Numbered from the stretch's first letter, positions 25,760 through 35,400 are shown. The stretch is DNA of 64,000 nucleotides from Hymenobacter cyanobacteriorum (GCF_022631375.1 NZ_JALBGC010000003.1:62001-126000); one strand, 5' to 3'. A program made the numbers and translations. The notes: a model not told the origin generated them from the letters alone.

Positions 25760-26707
25760 CTAATACCCCGCCTGTGCCGCTAGGTTTCCCCGCCCCGGCC
25801 ACCACTCCGGCCGGTGGGGCAGCCGCAGCGCCTGCCCCTCGAAGCGACGCACGCCGTAGTCGCCGCCGCTGAGCTCGCCGAAATCTTCGGCCAGGCGCAC
25901 GCGGTAGTCGGCATCAATCCAGAACAGGTGGCGGTCGAAGGCGCGGTGCAGGTTGGGGCACAGCGCGAGGCCGTTGGGCAGGGTGTCGTCGTGGCTCACG
26001 GCCCAGGGCACGATGTGGCAGGCATCGAGCAGCGGCACGGGGCTGCTGCGGGTGCTGAGCAGCTTCAGGCCCGACACGGCGCAGGTGTAGTCGTAGGCTT
26101 CGAGCACCACGCGCTTGAACACGCCGCTGCGCACCGTCAGGTCGAGCTCGTCGGCGGGCGCCACGTGGCGGCGGTAGAGGGCGGCGGGCTCCTCCAGCAT
26201 CTGGCGGCGAATGTCGGCCAGGGCTTGCTCGCCGGCGCGGGCGCGGTAGCGGCCCTGCGTTTGGGGGAAGTAGCGCGCCAGCAGCGCCTGCGTGAGAGCG
26301 GCCCGGTGGGCGGGCGTTTGCAGCAGCAGCCACAGGTCGGCATCGAGTGCGGCGTAGGTCACCACGTCGCGCAGGTGGCGGAAGCTGCGGATGGAGCCCG
26401 AGCGGGTGAGTAGGATGTCGAGGCCGGGCCAGGTGTGCAGGTGCCAGAAGCCGTCGGCCCGCAGGTGGTAGAAGGGCAGCGCGAAGTTGGCCGCCGTGAA
26501 CAGCGCCGAGGTACCTAAATCGGTGCAGATGGCTTTGAAGGCCGCGATGAGCTCGGGCGTGATGGCGATGCGGTTATCCCGAATGGAGCCGTCGGCAATG
26601 CCTTCGAGCACGGCCAGCAGCAGGGCGGGCTTATAGGGCGCTTCGCCGTGCTGGCGGCTGCGGGCCACGCGCAGGTGCTGGAAGCGGCGGAGGTAGGTGG
26701 GGAGCAT
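25760..26707 (-). CDS. HNH restriction endonuclease, putative phosphorothioated-DNA (sulfur)-binding type
   Basis: 315 residues from ATG 26707; the frame is open far upstream but without coding evidence. The N-terminal half (MLPTYLRRFQHLRVARSRQH; EAPYKPALLLAVLEGIADGS; FYHLRADGFWHLHTWPG) resembles the DNA sulfur-binding domain of ScoMcrA-type enzymes. The C-terminal half is a classic HNH domain: YDYTCAVSGLKL (~215-226), LLDACHIVPWAVSHDD (~238-253) and NGLALCPNLHRAFDRHLF (~257-274). Such proteins are type IV restriction enzymes that cut phosphorothioate-modified foreign DNA. It follows the Hachiman operon's upstream side on the same strand, 220 bases away, but has host-like GC content. Specificity is inferred, not shown. 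Confidence 0.8.
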   Translation of the reverse strand: MLPTYLRRFQHLRVARSRQHGEAPYKPALLLAVLEGIADGSIRDNRIAITPELIAAFKAICTDLGTSALFTAANFALPFYHLRADGFWHLHTWPGLDILLTRSGSIRSFRHLRDVVTYAALDADLWLLLQTPAHRAALTQALLARYFPQTQGRYRARAGEQALADIRRQMLEEPAALYRRHVAPADELDLTVRSGVFKRVVLEAYDYTCAVSGLKLLSTRSSPVPLLDACHIVPWAVSHDDTLPNGLALCPNLHRAFDRHLFWIDADYRVRLAEDFGELSGGDYGVRRFEGQALRLPHRPEWWPGRGNLAAQAGY

Positions 26708-26727
26708 GGCCGCCGAAGATAGCGGCA

Positions 26728-26895
26728 GTGGGCGCTTACGTAGCCTGGACCGCTGGCGCAGGCGGGCCGGACAACGAGCAACAGAACCCGACCAAAACCA
26801 CAATCGCCGACAAGTCAGGCTACGCCACCAGGCGCGAGGCCTCCAGCGCGGCCAACGCCGGCGGCCGGATGGGTGACGCCGACAACCCGTCGTAG
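26728..26895 (+). CDS. Short possible gene or gene remnant, 55 codons
   Basis: A frame with strongly coding-like third positions lies between the HNH and the T9SS type B gene. It reads AYVAWTAGAGGPDNEQQNPT, then Lys/Thr/Ala/Gly-rich sequence, and stops at TAG 26895. The only start within the gap is GTG 26728; no ATG is available, so it may be the C-terminal remnant of a gene truncated when the island arrived. No family is recognised. Confidence 0.3.
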   Translation: MGAYVAWTAGAGGPDNEQQNPTKTTIADKSGYATRREASSAANAGGRMGDADNPS

Positions 26896-26928
26896 TCTTC
26901 TTAACGCCTCTGCCGAACCGATAGCCAG

Positions 26929-28779
26929 CTAGCGCACCACTTCCACGTGGCCCTTGAACTGCTGGCCGGAAGCAGGATTCGCGAGCCGGAAAAAGTAGGT
27001 ACCATCCGCCAGCCCCGCCGCATCCCAGCGGTTGTCGTAGCCGTCTTGGTGGTACACGAGCCGGCCCCAGCGGTTGAATACGTCCAGGTTCCAGGTGCCG
27101 GCGCGCAGGCCCTGCGGATGGAAAGTGTCGTTTTGCCCGTCGTTGTTGGGCGTGATGACGTTCGGCACCTTGCACGCCACGGCCACGGCGGTGTCGGTGC
27201 TGACGCAGCCCTGGTAGTTGTGCACTTCCACCCAGTATTTGCCCGGTTTATCCACCTGAATGTTGACGCCGCTGGAGCCATCGGACCACCGCACAGTGCT
27301 GCCCAAGGGGGGCGTCGGGATGGATAGCAACGTGGTGCCTGCGCACAGGGCCACGGTGTTGGTGGAAAGCGTGACGGTCGGAAGCGGGGAAATGACGACG
27401 GTGCGCGGAAAGCGGTAGTACTGGCCCCGGCTGGTGGTCGAGAGCGTAACGTCAAAGGTGCCCGCCGTGGGGTAGGCGCGGCGCACGGTGGTGGCTTGCA
27501 CCGAGTCGGTCTGCCCCGTGCGCGGGTCGTGGAAGGTCCAGGTGAGGGCGCCCGTACCGGTGGGCACTTCGTAGGGCGTGAACTCGATGACCGACCCCGC
27601 GCAGGCGGTTTCAACCATGTAATCCAGCGCCGGCGGCTGCGGGCGCACCAAATTTTGCAGGGCAATGCAGCCATTGGTGTTGAGGTGCGGCACCCCGACG
27701 GCCCGGTAGCCGGCGGCGGTGCCGCGGCGGTTGGGCCGGTCGATGACGCCGAGGTGGGGAGCGGCGGAAGTGTAAATCCGCCCATCGGGGCCCAGGTAAA
27801 TGGAAACGGTAGCGGGGGGCTCCGCAACGAACAGCTTCGAACTACGAATGGCTGCCGTAGAGCCAGCCCGTAAATCGTATTGATTCAAAAATAACTCAAA
27901 GGTGGATGACGTCTTTATCAGGGATTCCTGGACGTAGAGCTTGTTGCCATCGGGCGAAAATTCCACGTTGTTTACGATTAAGTCACTGTTGGCCGGGGCC
28001 AGAGTCTGCCCGTTGGAGATGATGCCAGTAGCGCCGTCGAAATCAAATAATTCAACGTCGGAACCCCAGCCGCCGCACCGGGCCAGCTGGCGGCCGGAGG
28101 GCGAAAATTTCATAAAGCTGAGGCGGTTGTTGGGGCTGCCGCTGCGGCTGACGACGGGCGCGGAGCTGATGCCGGCCGACGTAACCAGAAAGCTGTAAAA
28201 ACTGTCGTTGCGGCCGTGCACCACCACCCAGGCGTCGCGCCGGTTGACGTGCTGCATGCCCACTACCCCTTCCGTAATGGGGCCGTTGCTGTTGGCGACG
28301 GGCGTGGGGAGGCGCACGTTTTGCACATCGGTGATACCGCCGAGGCCGCCGCGCAACGTCATGTCGACCTCGGTGTAGGTAAGGCCGCCACGGTAAAGGT
28401 TTTCCTGGCAGTCGGTGACGAAGATGTAATAGTGAGTGGTACTGCCCGGCCGCTGCACAATTAGGGCCCCTTGGGCCGAGGAAGTGTTGCCCGCCAGCAC
28501 GGCCGCAGCTCCGTCGCAGGTGGCGCACGCGTTGGTCATGCGTTGGCCCATTCGGTCCCAAACCTTCACCCCGTCGGTGTAAAACAGTTCTTGGCCATTC
28601 GCATCGGAAATAGTGGAGCTGCTTTCCGACGGCACGGGCATGGCACTGGGGCGGAAAACCGGCCCCGAAGGCAAGAATTGGAGGCCTAGGTTCGTGCTAA
28701 AGTTCCAGTTGTTGTTTTCGCCCTGGGCAAACGCCGGCCCGGCAGCCAGCAAGAGCAGCACAAGTAGGAGGTGCTTCAT
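26929..28779 (-). CDS. Secreted propeller/PKD protein with gliding-motility-type (T9SS type B) C-terminal domain
   Basis: 616 residues from ATG 28779 (MKHLLLVLLLLAAGPAFAQG, a signal peptide). The N-terminal ~370 residues look like a WD/propeller-type module (FMKFSPSGRQLA; NVEFSPDGNKLYV; YLGPDGRIYTS). A PKD-like Ig domain follows (~385-455; ending YPTAGTFDVTLS). A second Ig-like segment (CAGTTLLS ... WSDGSSGVNIQVDKPGKY) precedes the type B sorting domain that begins VPNVITPNNDGQNDTFHP and contains VFNRWGRLVYH and DGTYFFRL. This CHU_C/gliding-associated tail directs export by T9SS. No enzymatic motif is seen; a surface adhesin or matrix role is plausible. Confidence 0.93.
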   Translation of the reverse strand: MKHLLLVLLLLAAGPAFAQGENNNWNFSTNLGLQFLPSGPVFRPSAMPVPSESSSTISDANGQELFYTDGVKVWDRMGQRMTNACATCDGAAAVLAGNTSSAQGALIVQRPGSTTHYYIFVTDCQENLYRGGLTYTEVDMTLRGGLGGITDVQNVRLPTPVANSNGPITEGVVGMQHVNRRDAWVVVHGRNDSFYSFLVTSAGISSAPVVSRSGSPNNRLSFMKFSPSGRQLARCGGWGSDVELFDFDGATGIISNGQTLAPANSDLIVNNVEFSPDGNKLYVQESLIKTSSTFELFLNQYDLRAGSTAAIRSSKLFVAEPPATVSIYLGPDGRIYTSAAPHLGVIDRPNRRGTAAGYRAVGVPHLNTNGCIALQNLVRPQPPALDYMVETACAGSVIEFTPYEVPTGTGALTWTFHDPRTGQTDSVQATTVRRAYPTAGTFDVTLSTTSRGQYYRFPRTVVISPLPTVTLSTNTVALCAGTTLLSIPTPPLGSTVRWSDGSSGVNIQVDKPGKYWVEVHNYQGCVSTDTAVAVACKVPNVITPNNDGQNDTFHPQGLRAGTWNLDVFNRWGRLVYHQDGYDNRWDAAGLADGTYFFRLANPASGQQFKGHVEVVR

Positions 28780-28904
28780 GTTGAAAACAAAGGATACAGT
28801 AGAAGGCCGCGCGCTACGCGCAAGAATGATGCTAGCTTACGGCGGCACGTTCATAACCTTTTCCTAACCCCATCGGTAACTCAAACGCCGTTAGCTTCGC
28901 CCTT

Positions 28905-29399
28905 ATGAAAACCCTGTACCTCTTCCGCCACGCCAAATCCAGCTGGAGCTTCGATGATTTGAGCGACCAGGAGCGCCCCCTCAACGACCGCGGCCGCGAC
29001 GATGCCCCCGCCATGGGCCAGGCCCTGGGCAAGCGCCGCATCTGCCCCGACCTCATCGTGAGCTCGCCGGCCGTGCGCGCCATGAGCACGGCCGTGCTGG
29101 TAGCCCGCGAGCTGCAATACCCGGCCAACAAAATCAGCGTCGATGCCGGCATCTACGGGGCCGACATGGACGATTTGCTCGCCATCATCCGCGCCCTGCC
29201 CGATTCGGCGGCCTCGGCCCTGCTGGTGGGCCACAACCCCACCATCACCGAAACGGCCAACGCGCTGTCGCCCTCGGCCGTGAACGAGATGCCCACCGCC
29301 GCCGTGGTGTGCCTGCGCTTCGAGTGCGACAAGTGGGAGGAAGTGGGCAAGGCCAACGCTGAGTTTTATTTCTACGACTACCCGCGCAACGAGGGCTAA
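28905..29399 (+). CDS. SixA-type histidine phosphatase
   Basis: 164 residues. The histidine phosphatase (phosphoglycerate mutase-like) superfamily motif is at the N-terminus: LFRHAKSSW with R8-H9, plus R24/R31 in ERPLNDRG. SSPAVRAMSTA (53-63) and the second catalytic histidine in LVGHNPT (H110) complete the site. The short length and order match SixA-like phosphohistidine phosphatases, which remove phosphate from histidine phosphotransfer proteins or related substrates. Cytosolic, no signal peptide. A GC-rich palindrome follows the stop codon. Confidence 0.9.
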   Translation: MKTLYLFRHAKSSWSFDDLSDQERPLNDRGRDDAPAMGQALGKRRICPDLIVSSPAVRAMSTAVLVARELQYPANKISVDAGIYGADMDDLLAIIRALPDSAASALLVGHNPTITETANALSPSAVNEMPTAAVVCLRFECDKWEEVGKANAEFYFYDYPRNEG

Positions 29400-29417
29400 A
29401 GCCGGTTCGGAACCCTC

Positions 29418-29503
29418 GTAGGGGCGGGGCCTGCCCCCGCCCGCCGTTGAACGATGCCAGTATGGGACGTTCGACGACGGGCGGGGGCAGGCCCCGCCCC
29501 TAC
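29418..29503. repeat. GC-rich palindromic repeat
   Basis: GTAGGGGCGGGGCCTGCCCC at the left and GGGGCAGGCCCCGCCCCTAC at the right, with the stem continuing through CGCCCG(C)CG and a short spacer. This is a palindrome type seen widely across bacteria. It may also serve as a terminator for the SixA gene. Confidence 0.9.
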
Positions 29504-29944
29504 TGCATTTAACGGAAGCATTAGGAAGCGTCGGCACTAAAAACCCGGCGATTTCCGAGCAATGGCCCTCGTTAGGCAGGTCATTATGCTGAAAAACAGC
29601 CTGCGTTTCGCAAAAGCCCCTTCGCTAGCAAGGCAATTTCTAAAAAAATCGTGGGCACAAATACTTGGAAAAATCAATTTCCAACCAGGGGCTACATCTA
29701 CTAATTTTTCAATTGGCTCGAAATATGTTTTACTCCTACCGAAACATATTTCATTATGCAACGCACCTAAATCAATCATTTCAACCGGTGCAGCTGGTTG
29801 CCGGGCGGTTATTTTGCGGCGTTCATCCAATTATTACCCAATCCAGCATCATTATTTATTCCAAATTCCTACCTTGCTCCGTGTAACCGCGGCGATTTTA
29901 TTTCGTCCGGTGTGCTTTTCTATTCTTCTTACACCCTCCCACCC
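29504..29944. other. AT-rich intergenic region before GH43
   Basis: No credible gene. Open frames on both strands (29537-29830 minus, 29562-29960 plus) lack family features and coding-like composition. It probably contains the GH43 promoter, or is decayed sequence. Confidence 0.5.
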
Positions 29945-31486
29945 GTGTCGATTGAACTAGAACTGGCTGCCCGGCAGGCTTTTGCCCCCGGCACCCTCCC
30001 CGCAACTCCTCCCGCCCGCACCAGCTACGACCACGTGGTTTTGCCCGGCGATTTCCCCGACCCGACGGTCGTCAAAATCGGCGACACGTACTGGGCCAGC
30101 GCCACCTCGGCCGAATGGGGCGCGATTTTTCCGATTTTCTCGTCTAAAAATCTGCTCGACTGGGAGTTGGTGGGCCACGTGTTTCCGGAGAAAGCGCCTG
30201 ATTGGGCCGGCTCCAACTTCTGGGCCCCGGAGTTTTACCAGGAAAACGGCCGGACGTACGTGTACTACACTGCCCGCCGCAAGGGCGGCATGCTATGCGT
30301 GGCCGTGGCCAGCGCCGACCACCCCGCCGGCCCGTACGTCGACCACGGCCCGCTGGTGGGCCAGGAGGCGGGCTCCATCGACGGCTTCGCGATGCCCGAC
30401 GAGCACGGGGACCTCTACCTCATCTGGAAGGAAGACGGCAACTCCTGCCACCAGGACACGCCCATCTGGGCGCAGCGCCTGAACGACGAGCGCACCGCCC
30501 TCATCGGCGAAGCCACCGAGCTGTTTGGCAACGACGCCAAATGGGAAGGCCCGCTGGTGGAAGGCTCGGCCTTGGTGCGCCACGACGGCTGGTTCTACAT
30601 GTTTTATGCCGGCAACTCGTGCTGTGGCAAGGGCTGCAACTACGCCACCGGCGTGGCCCGCTCGCGCAACCTGCTCGGCCCCTGGGAAAAACACGAGCAA
30701 AACCCCATCCTCGACCGCAACGCCACCTGGAAATGCCCCGGCCACGGGACCGTGTGCGAGCTCGACGGCCGTTGGTTCCTGCTGCACCACGCCTACGCGG
30801 CCGAAAGCCACGAGTTTGTGGGCCGCCAGGGTTTGCTGAGCGAGTTCACCTGGAACGCCGAGGGCTGGCCCGAGTTTGTGAACCGCAGCCCCCAGGCCCC
30901 GGCCCTCACCGACATGAGCCGCTTCAACATCGCCGACGAGTTTGAAGGCGAGCAGCTGGGGCTGGCCTGGCAGTGGCCGCTGGGCCAGGTGCCCGCTGCC
31001 ACCGTGCGCCACGGCCAGCTGCACCTCGCCGCCGATAATTCGCGCCTCGGCGCCGTGGTGGCCCGCCGCACCCACGCCGCCACCTACAAAGCCGCCACCA
31101 CCATCGACTTCGCCAGCCTGCCCGTGGATACCTACGCCGGCCTCGCGGCCGTGGGCGACCCCTACAACGCGCTGGCTTTGATGGCCGGCAACGGCCAGCT
31201 GCACATCTGGCACCTGCGCAGCGGCAAGCACCAGTCGCTGGTGCAGGTGTTCATCGAGCCCTGCGACACGCTGAGCCTGCGCCTCGAAGTGTGGGGCGGG
31301 CAGCGCTACCGCTTCGCCTACAGCACCGACGGCACCACTTGGCAACCTCTGCCCACCGAAAACTTCAGCCTGAACGGCACCTACCTCCCCCCCTGGGACC
31401 GCGGCGTGCGCGTGGCGCTGGTGGCGCAAGGCGAAACGGGTGGCGTGGCCACGTTCAACAATTTTGTGGTGCGCAACCAGCGGTAG
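29945..31486 (+). CDS. GH43 family glycoside hydrolase with C-terminal beta-sandwich
   Basis: 513 residues from GTG 29945 (SIELELAARQAF); the frame is open to 29798 but that part is not enzyme-like. The five-bladed propeller shows GH43 hallmarks: GDFPDPTVVKIGDTYWASAT (first catalytic Asp in DPT), APEFYQENGRTYVYYTARR, MPDEHGDLYLIWKED (second Asp region) and KWEGPLVEGSALVRHDGWFYMFYAG (Glu). Residues ~330-513 form a concanavalin-like/DUF1349-type domain as in two-domain GH43 arabinosidases and xylosidases. It probably removes arabinose or xylose units. No signal peptide is apparent with this start, unusual for a polymer-degrading enzyme, so it may be intracellular or the start may be mis-set. 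Confidence 0.9.
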   Translation: MSIELELAARQAFAPGTLPATPPARTSYDHVVLPGDFPDPTVVKIGDTYWASATSAEWGAIFPIFSSKNLLDWELVGHVFPEKAPDWAGSNFWAPEFYQENGRTYVYYTARRKGGMLCVAVASADHPAGPYVDHGPLVGQEAGSIDGFAMPDEHGDLYLIWKEDGNSCHQDTPIWAQRLNDERTALIGEATELFGNDAKWEGPLVEGSALVRHDGWFYMFYAGNSCCGKGCNYATGVARSRNLLGPWEKHEQNPILDRNATWKCPGHGTVCELDGRWFLLHHAYAAESHEFVGRQGLLSEFTWNAEGWPEFVNRSPQAPALTDMSRFNIADEFEGEQLGLAWQWPLGQVPAATVRHGQLHLAADNSRLGAVVARRTHAATYKAATTIDFASLPVDTYAGLAAVGDPYNALALMAGNGQLHIWHLRSGKHQSLVQVFIEPCDTLSLRLEVWGGQRYRFAYSTDGTTWQPLPTENFSLNGTYLPPWDRGVRVALVAQGETGGVATFNNFVVRNQR

Positions 31487-31513
31487 CAGTTGGAAAACAG
31501 GCAGACTTAATTG

Positions 31514-31612
31514 AACGTCATGCAGAGCGCAGCGAAGCATCTTTACCGCAGTCACTATTCTTTTTGATTGCGTTGCGCGGTAAAGATGCTTCGCTGCGCT
31601 CTGCATGACGTT
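31514..31612. repeat. GTCATGCAGAG palindrome
   Basis: Arms AACGTCATGCAGAGCGCAGC and GCTGCGCTCTGCATGACGTT, with GAAGCATCTTTACCGC continuing the stem on each side. Confidence 0.92.
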
Positions 31613-31633
31613 ATCATTATACCAACTACAAAC

Positions 31634-31666
31634 AAAAACGCCCGACACAACAGTGTCGGGCGTTTT
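31634..31666. terminator. Bidirectional terminator
   Basis: AAAACGCCCGACAC and GTGTCGGGCGTTTT form a 14-bp perfect stem with loop AACA, between the GH43 gene and the convergent basic-protein gene. Confidence 0.9.
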
Positions 31667-31688
31667 CGTTGATTCTTGAAGAGGCGGC

Positions 31689-32357
31689 TTAGCGGCGATG
31701 CTTCTTGCTTTTCGATTTCGAAGCCGTCGCCTTCTTGGTGGTTTTGTGCGCGGCGGTCTTCTTTTTCACGCTCACCTTTTTGGCGCTGTGGCTGGCTTTG
31801 GCTTTGCTGGCTTTCGACTTCGATTTGTTTTTGCTGCTGTGCGCGGCCGACTTGGTCTTGCTTTTCGACTTAGTCGATTTGCTTTTGCTGCTGTGGGTAG
31901 CGGCTTTGTGCGATTTCGACTTGCTGGATTTGGATTTGCTGCTGTGGCGGGCGGCGTAGCGGGCGGCGCGGCGGGCTTCGGCGCGGGCCTCGGCCCGGGC
32001 TTCTAGGCGGGCTTCTTCGCGGCGGGCGGCGGCGCGGCGCGAAGCCAGGGCTTCGGCGTGGCGGGCCTCGTAGCTGCGGGCGGTGCGGGCCGAAACGGCG
32101 GCTTCGTCGGTAGCTTCAGAATAGTGGGCGGTGGCGTCGGTTTCGGGAGCAGCGGTGTTGTCTTCGGTGGCGGCTTTGGGGGCTTCGGTTACAATCTTTT
32201 TCCGGCGCACCGGCATCAGGAAGTCTCGTTCGGCGCGCTCGCGCAGGCTGAGGTTTTCTTCGCCGGGCAGCTTGGTAACGGGTACGGCTTTCTCATTTTG
32301 GGCCTGTACACTGCCGGCCCACAGGAGCAGCGAAAAGAGGACAACTAGATGCTTCAT
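31689..32357 (-). CDS. Secreted protein with a histone H1-like Lys/Ser/Ala-rich tail
   Basis: 222 residues from ATG 32357 (MKHLVVLFSLLLWAGSVQAQ, a signal peptide). Mature residues ~21-85 are mixed; ~85-120 are Arg/Glu/Ala-rich helical (ASRRAAARREEARLEARAEA) and ~125-222 are a repeat-rich basic tail of SKSKS, KSKSTKSK and KKTAAHKTTKK type, ending SKSKKHRR. Such tails bind nucleic acids or anionic polymers. Because it has a signal peptide, an envelope or extracellular role (surface charge, extracellular DNA or polysaccharide binding) is more likely than a nucleoid role. The family is not recognised. Confidence 0.75.
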   Translation of the reverse strand: MKHLVVLFSLLLWAGSVQAQNEKAVPVTKLPGEENLSLRERAERDFLMPVRRKKIVTEAPKAATEDNTAAPETDATAHYSEATDEAAVSARTARSYEARHAEALASRRAAARREEARLEARAEARAEARRAARYAARHSSKSKSSKSKSHKAATHSSKSKSTKSKSKTKSAAHSSKNKSKSKASKAKASHSAKKVSVKKKTAAHKTTKKATASKSKSKKHRR

Positions 32358-32404
32358 AGAGGTATAAAGTAAAATCAACAGAAAACAAAGCTACACCCGC
32401 CCCC

Positions 32405-32467
32405 GGTTAAATGCAAGCCGAACCCGCATTTAAACCACAGTTTGGCCGTTTCCGCCCTCCAACGGCC
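32405..32467. terminator. Two small hairpins downstream of the alpha-2-macroglobulin gene
   Basis: GGTTAAATGC / GCATTTAAACC (32405-32436, one bulge) and GGCCGTT / AACGGCC (32444-32467) followed by GTTTTT on the plus strand. Either may act as a weak terminator. Confidence 0.3.
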
Positions 32468-32495
32468 GTTTTTATCCTACTCCACCAAAATCGGG

Positions 32496-35400
32496 CTACG
32501 GATTCACGCGCAACCGCGTGCCGGCCGACTGGGTTCCAAATTCGGGAGCATACAGGCACTGCGCCTGGCTGAGGCCGCCCGAAAAATCGCCGGCCTGGCT
32601 GGCCCGCAGCCGGTATTCGAACACGTGGGTACCGCGCGGCACTTCGCTTAGAAAGAAGTTGGTGGCGGCATCGCGCGGGCTTTCGTAGTAGCCCAGGCCA
32701 TTCTGGTAACGGTAGCCGCTGGTTTGGGCAATGGGCTCCAGGCCGGCGGCGCGCTGGTCTTTCAGGTGCACGTATTCGAGGGCGCGGTCGGTACGCAGCA
32801 CGAGGCGCACCACCAGCGCGTCGCCGATTTTCAGGGGCGTGGTGGGCGTGAGCTTTTCGAGCACGGGGCCGCCGGCGGTGCGCACTTCGCGGTAGAGCTG
32901 GCGCTCGAGGCTAAGCGCAGTTGCGGCGGCCGTCACCTTGTCGAGGTCTTCGAAATACTGCCAGTAGAGCGCGCCCCAGGCCACGCCCGCGTCGAGTTTG
33001 CTCACAGTGACTTTTCCCTGCGCGGGCTTGATTTCGGCGGCGGGCCAGCTGGTTTTGAAATAGCCGGTGCCGGCCTGCGTGGCTTCGGGCTTGATGTTCT
33101 GGCCGCCGACGGTGACTTGCAGCGGCTGGGTGGGCGCGAGCCAGTCGGAGCCGCGCAGCAGCAGGGCGTAGCAGGCGTCGGCGGTGGCGCGGGTGCTTTC
33201 CCAGCTGTGGGTCTGCTTCTGCTTCAGCAGCCAGAGCTTCATCTCGTCAACGGCTTTCTGGTCGCGCTGCACCTCATCGAAGGCTTCGATGAGCGTGGCC
33301 TGGGTTTCGGTGGGCGCCTCGCGCCAGTAGTAGCCGCCGCGCACTTCCTTCCAGTACATGCCCTGCTCGGAGGAGTGCAGGGCATTTTCGGTGAGCGCCC
33401 GCAGGATTTCGGCCGCAGCCGGGGCTTTAGCGTCGGTGCGGTGCAGAGCCAGCGCGATTTGCGCCTGCAGGTAGCGGGTTTGGGCGGGCCAGAATTTGAC
33501 GGCCTGCGTGCGGTAGTAGGCGAAGGCCGTTTTGGCGGCGGCAGCTTCGGACTGTTGCAGCCAGAAGCTGCGGGCGTAGAGGGCCTGAATATGTTCGTCG
33601 CCGAGGTGGTTGTCGGCCAGCTTCACGTTTTTCTCGCGGCGCAGGCGGGCGTAGTCGTCGGCCAGCTCGGCATCGAGGTAGCGCAGGGCTGGCTGCAAAA
33701 TGGCCTGGGCAGTGGCATCCTGGCTGGCATCGAAGGCCCCCAGCTTCTTCAATTTGCCGAAGCCGGCCACGATGAGCTGGGTGATGTAGCGGTCGGCGGG
33801 CATGTGGTCGAACCACGGGAACGCGCCGCTGGGCAGCTGCATGCGCTGGAGCTTGAGCAGCGCCCGCTGGGTTTCGGCCCGCAGGCGGGGCTCGTCGAAC
33901 AGCTCGGTGAGGCGGGCCAGGCGGGCGGTTTCGCCCTGCGCATCGCGCACCCACGGCGTTTCCTGGAGCAGCAGGTTTTTCAGCTCCTGGTTCTGAGCCA
34001 GCTTGCTTTCGAGCTGGTTGCGCTGGGCGGCAGTGCCGCTCTGGGCCTGGCGCGTCCACTCGGCCAGCACGGTTTTGAAGCGCGGGTTGGCTTTCAGAAT
34101 TTGCGCGGCGAGCAGGTTGGCGTAGAGACGGCTGAAGGTCTGCTCCGAGCACTCGTAGGGGTACTCCATCAGGTAGGGCAGGCTCTGCACGGCGTACCAG
34201 GCGGGGTTGGCCGTCATTTCCAAGGTGAGCGAGTAGTTGCGCCGCGTGGGGCTGCTGGTGCTCGTCAGCTTCGTCAGCTCGAACGCGCGGGTGCCGGGCC
34301 CTACGATGGGCAGCGGCAGGCTCTCGGTGATGAGAATGCGGTTGGGCAGTACGGGCAGGGTGTTTTCCTCACCGTCGGAGTAGGTAGTTGTCAGTTGTTG
34401 GTTATCAGTTGTCAGGCGCTTTTTCTTCTTGTCTTTCTTTTTCGTATCGCCTTGCTTAACAACTGACAACGAAGAACTAACAACTACTTTATACGTCACG
34501 GCTACCGGGGCGAAATCGGCGGGGATGCTCAACTCCCAACCCAGCGCGGCGCTCTGGTGGGCAGCGGCCGACACGGCTTGCTGCGCCTGGCCCTTTAGCA
34601 GCTGCGGGGTGATATCCTGGCCGGTGGCGGCGTCGAGCAGGAAGAGCTGCGCGGTGCCGCGGGTGGCGTGGTCGGTTAAGTTCGAGAATTTGGCGGGGAA
34701 GGTGAACGTGTCGCCCGGCCGCAGGAAACGCGGGGCGTTGGGCGTAATCTGGACTTCCTTCTGCGTTACGAGCTGCCGGGCCAGCTGGCCGCTGTGCAGG
34801 GCTTGGTCGTGGGCCAGGGCCAGCAGTTGCCAGCGCGTCACGGCCTCGGGCATCTGGAATTCTAGCACTACATCACCGTTTTTATCGGTGCGCAGGGCCG
34901 GCTGCCAGAAGGCCGTTTCGCGGAAATCGGAACGGGCGGCAATAGTGGAGAGATTGGGGGCGGTGGGTTTTGCACCCGGCTTGCCTGCTACGGTGTCAGC
35001 CATTGATTCGTGCAGCACCAATTCCTCATCCTTTTTGATGACGGGCGGCGTGAACTTCATTCTCGCGGCCATCGGTGCGGGAGCTGCCATTGACATGTTG
35101 GCGTTGCCTTGCACGCTCATTCGGCTCACCACCACTTTATCCCTTAGCTCCTCTTGGTCAGGCACCTCTTGCAAATAGCTTTCCCAGGTTTTCAATTCAG
35201 GATATTCTATTTCGTCAATTCCTCGACTTTCCTCCCCAAATAGCATCTGTGAAATCACCTCCTCAAACCGTCCTTCCCACCCAAACCGGGCTGGGTAATA
35301 CCCCTGTCCAAACTCCAGCCCCATAAAGCTGTGCGGCCGGAAAATGTCTAGGCTCTGGTCGTAGAGGGTGGCTAGCAGCTCGGCTTCGGCAGCCCGGCCA

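Noticed and set aside
21931..26707. Prophage or conjugative origin for the defence island
   Set aside because: No phage structural, integrase, relaxase or replication genes are present in the window.
29562..29960. Plus-strand open frame upstream of GH43
   Set aside because: AT-rich, no family features, ends inside the GH43 start region in another frame.
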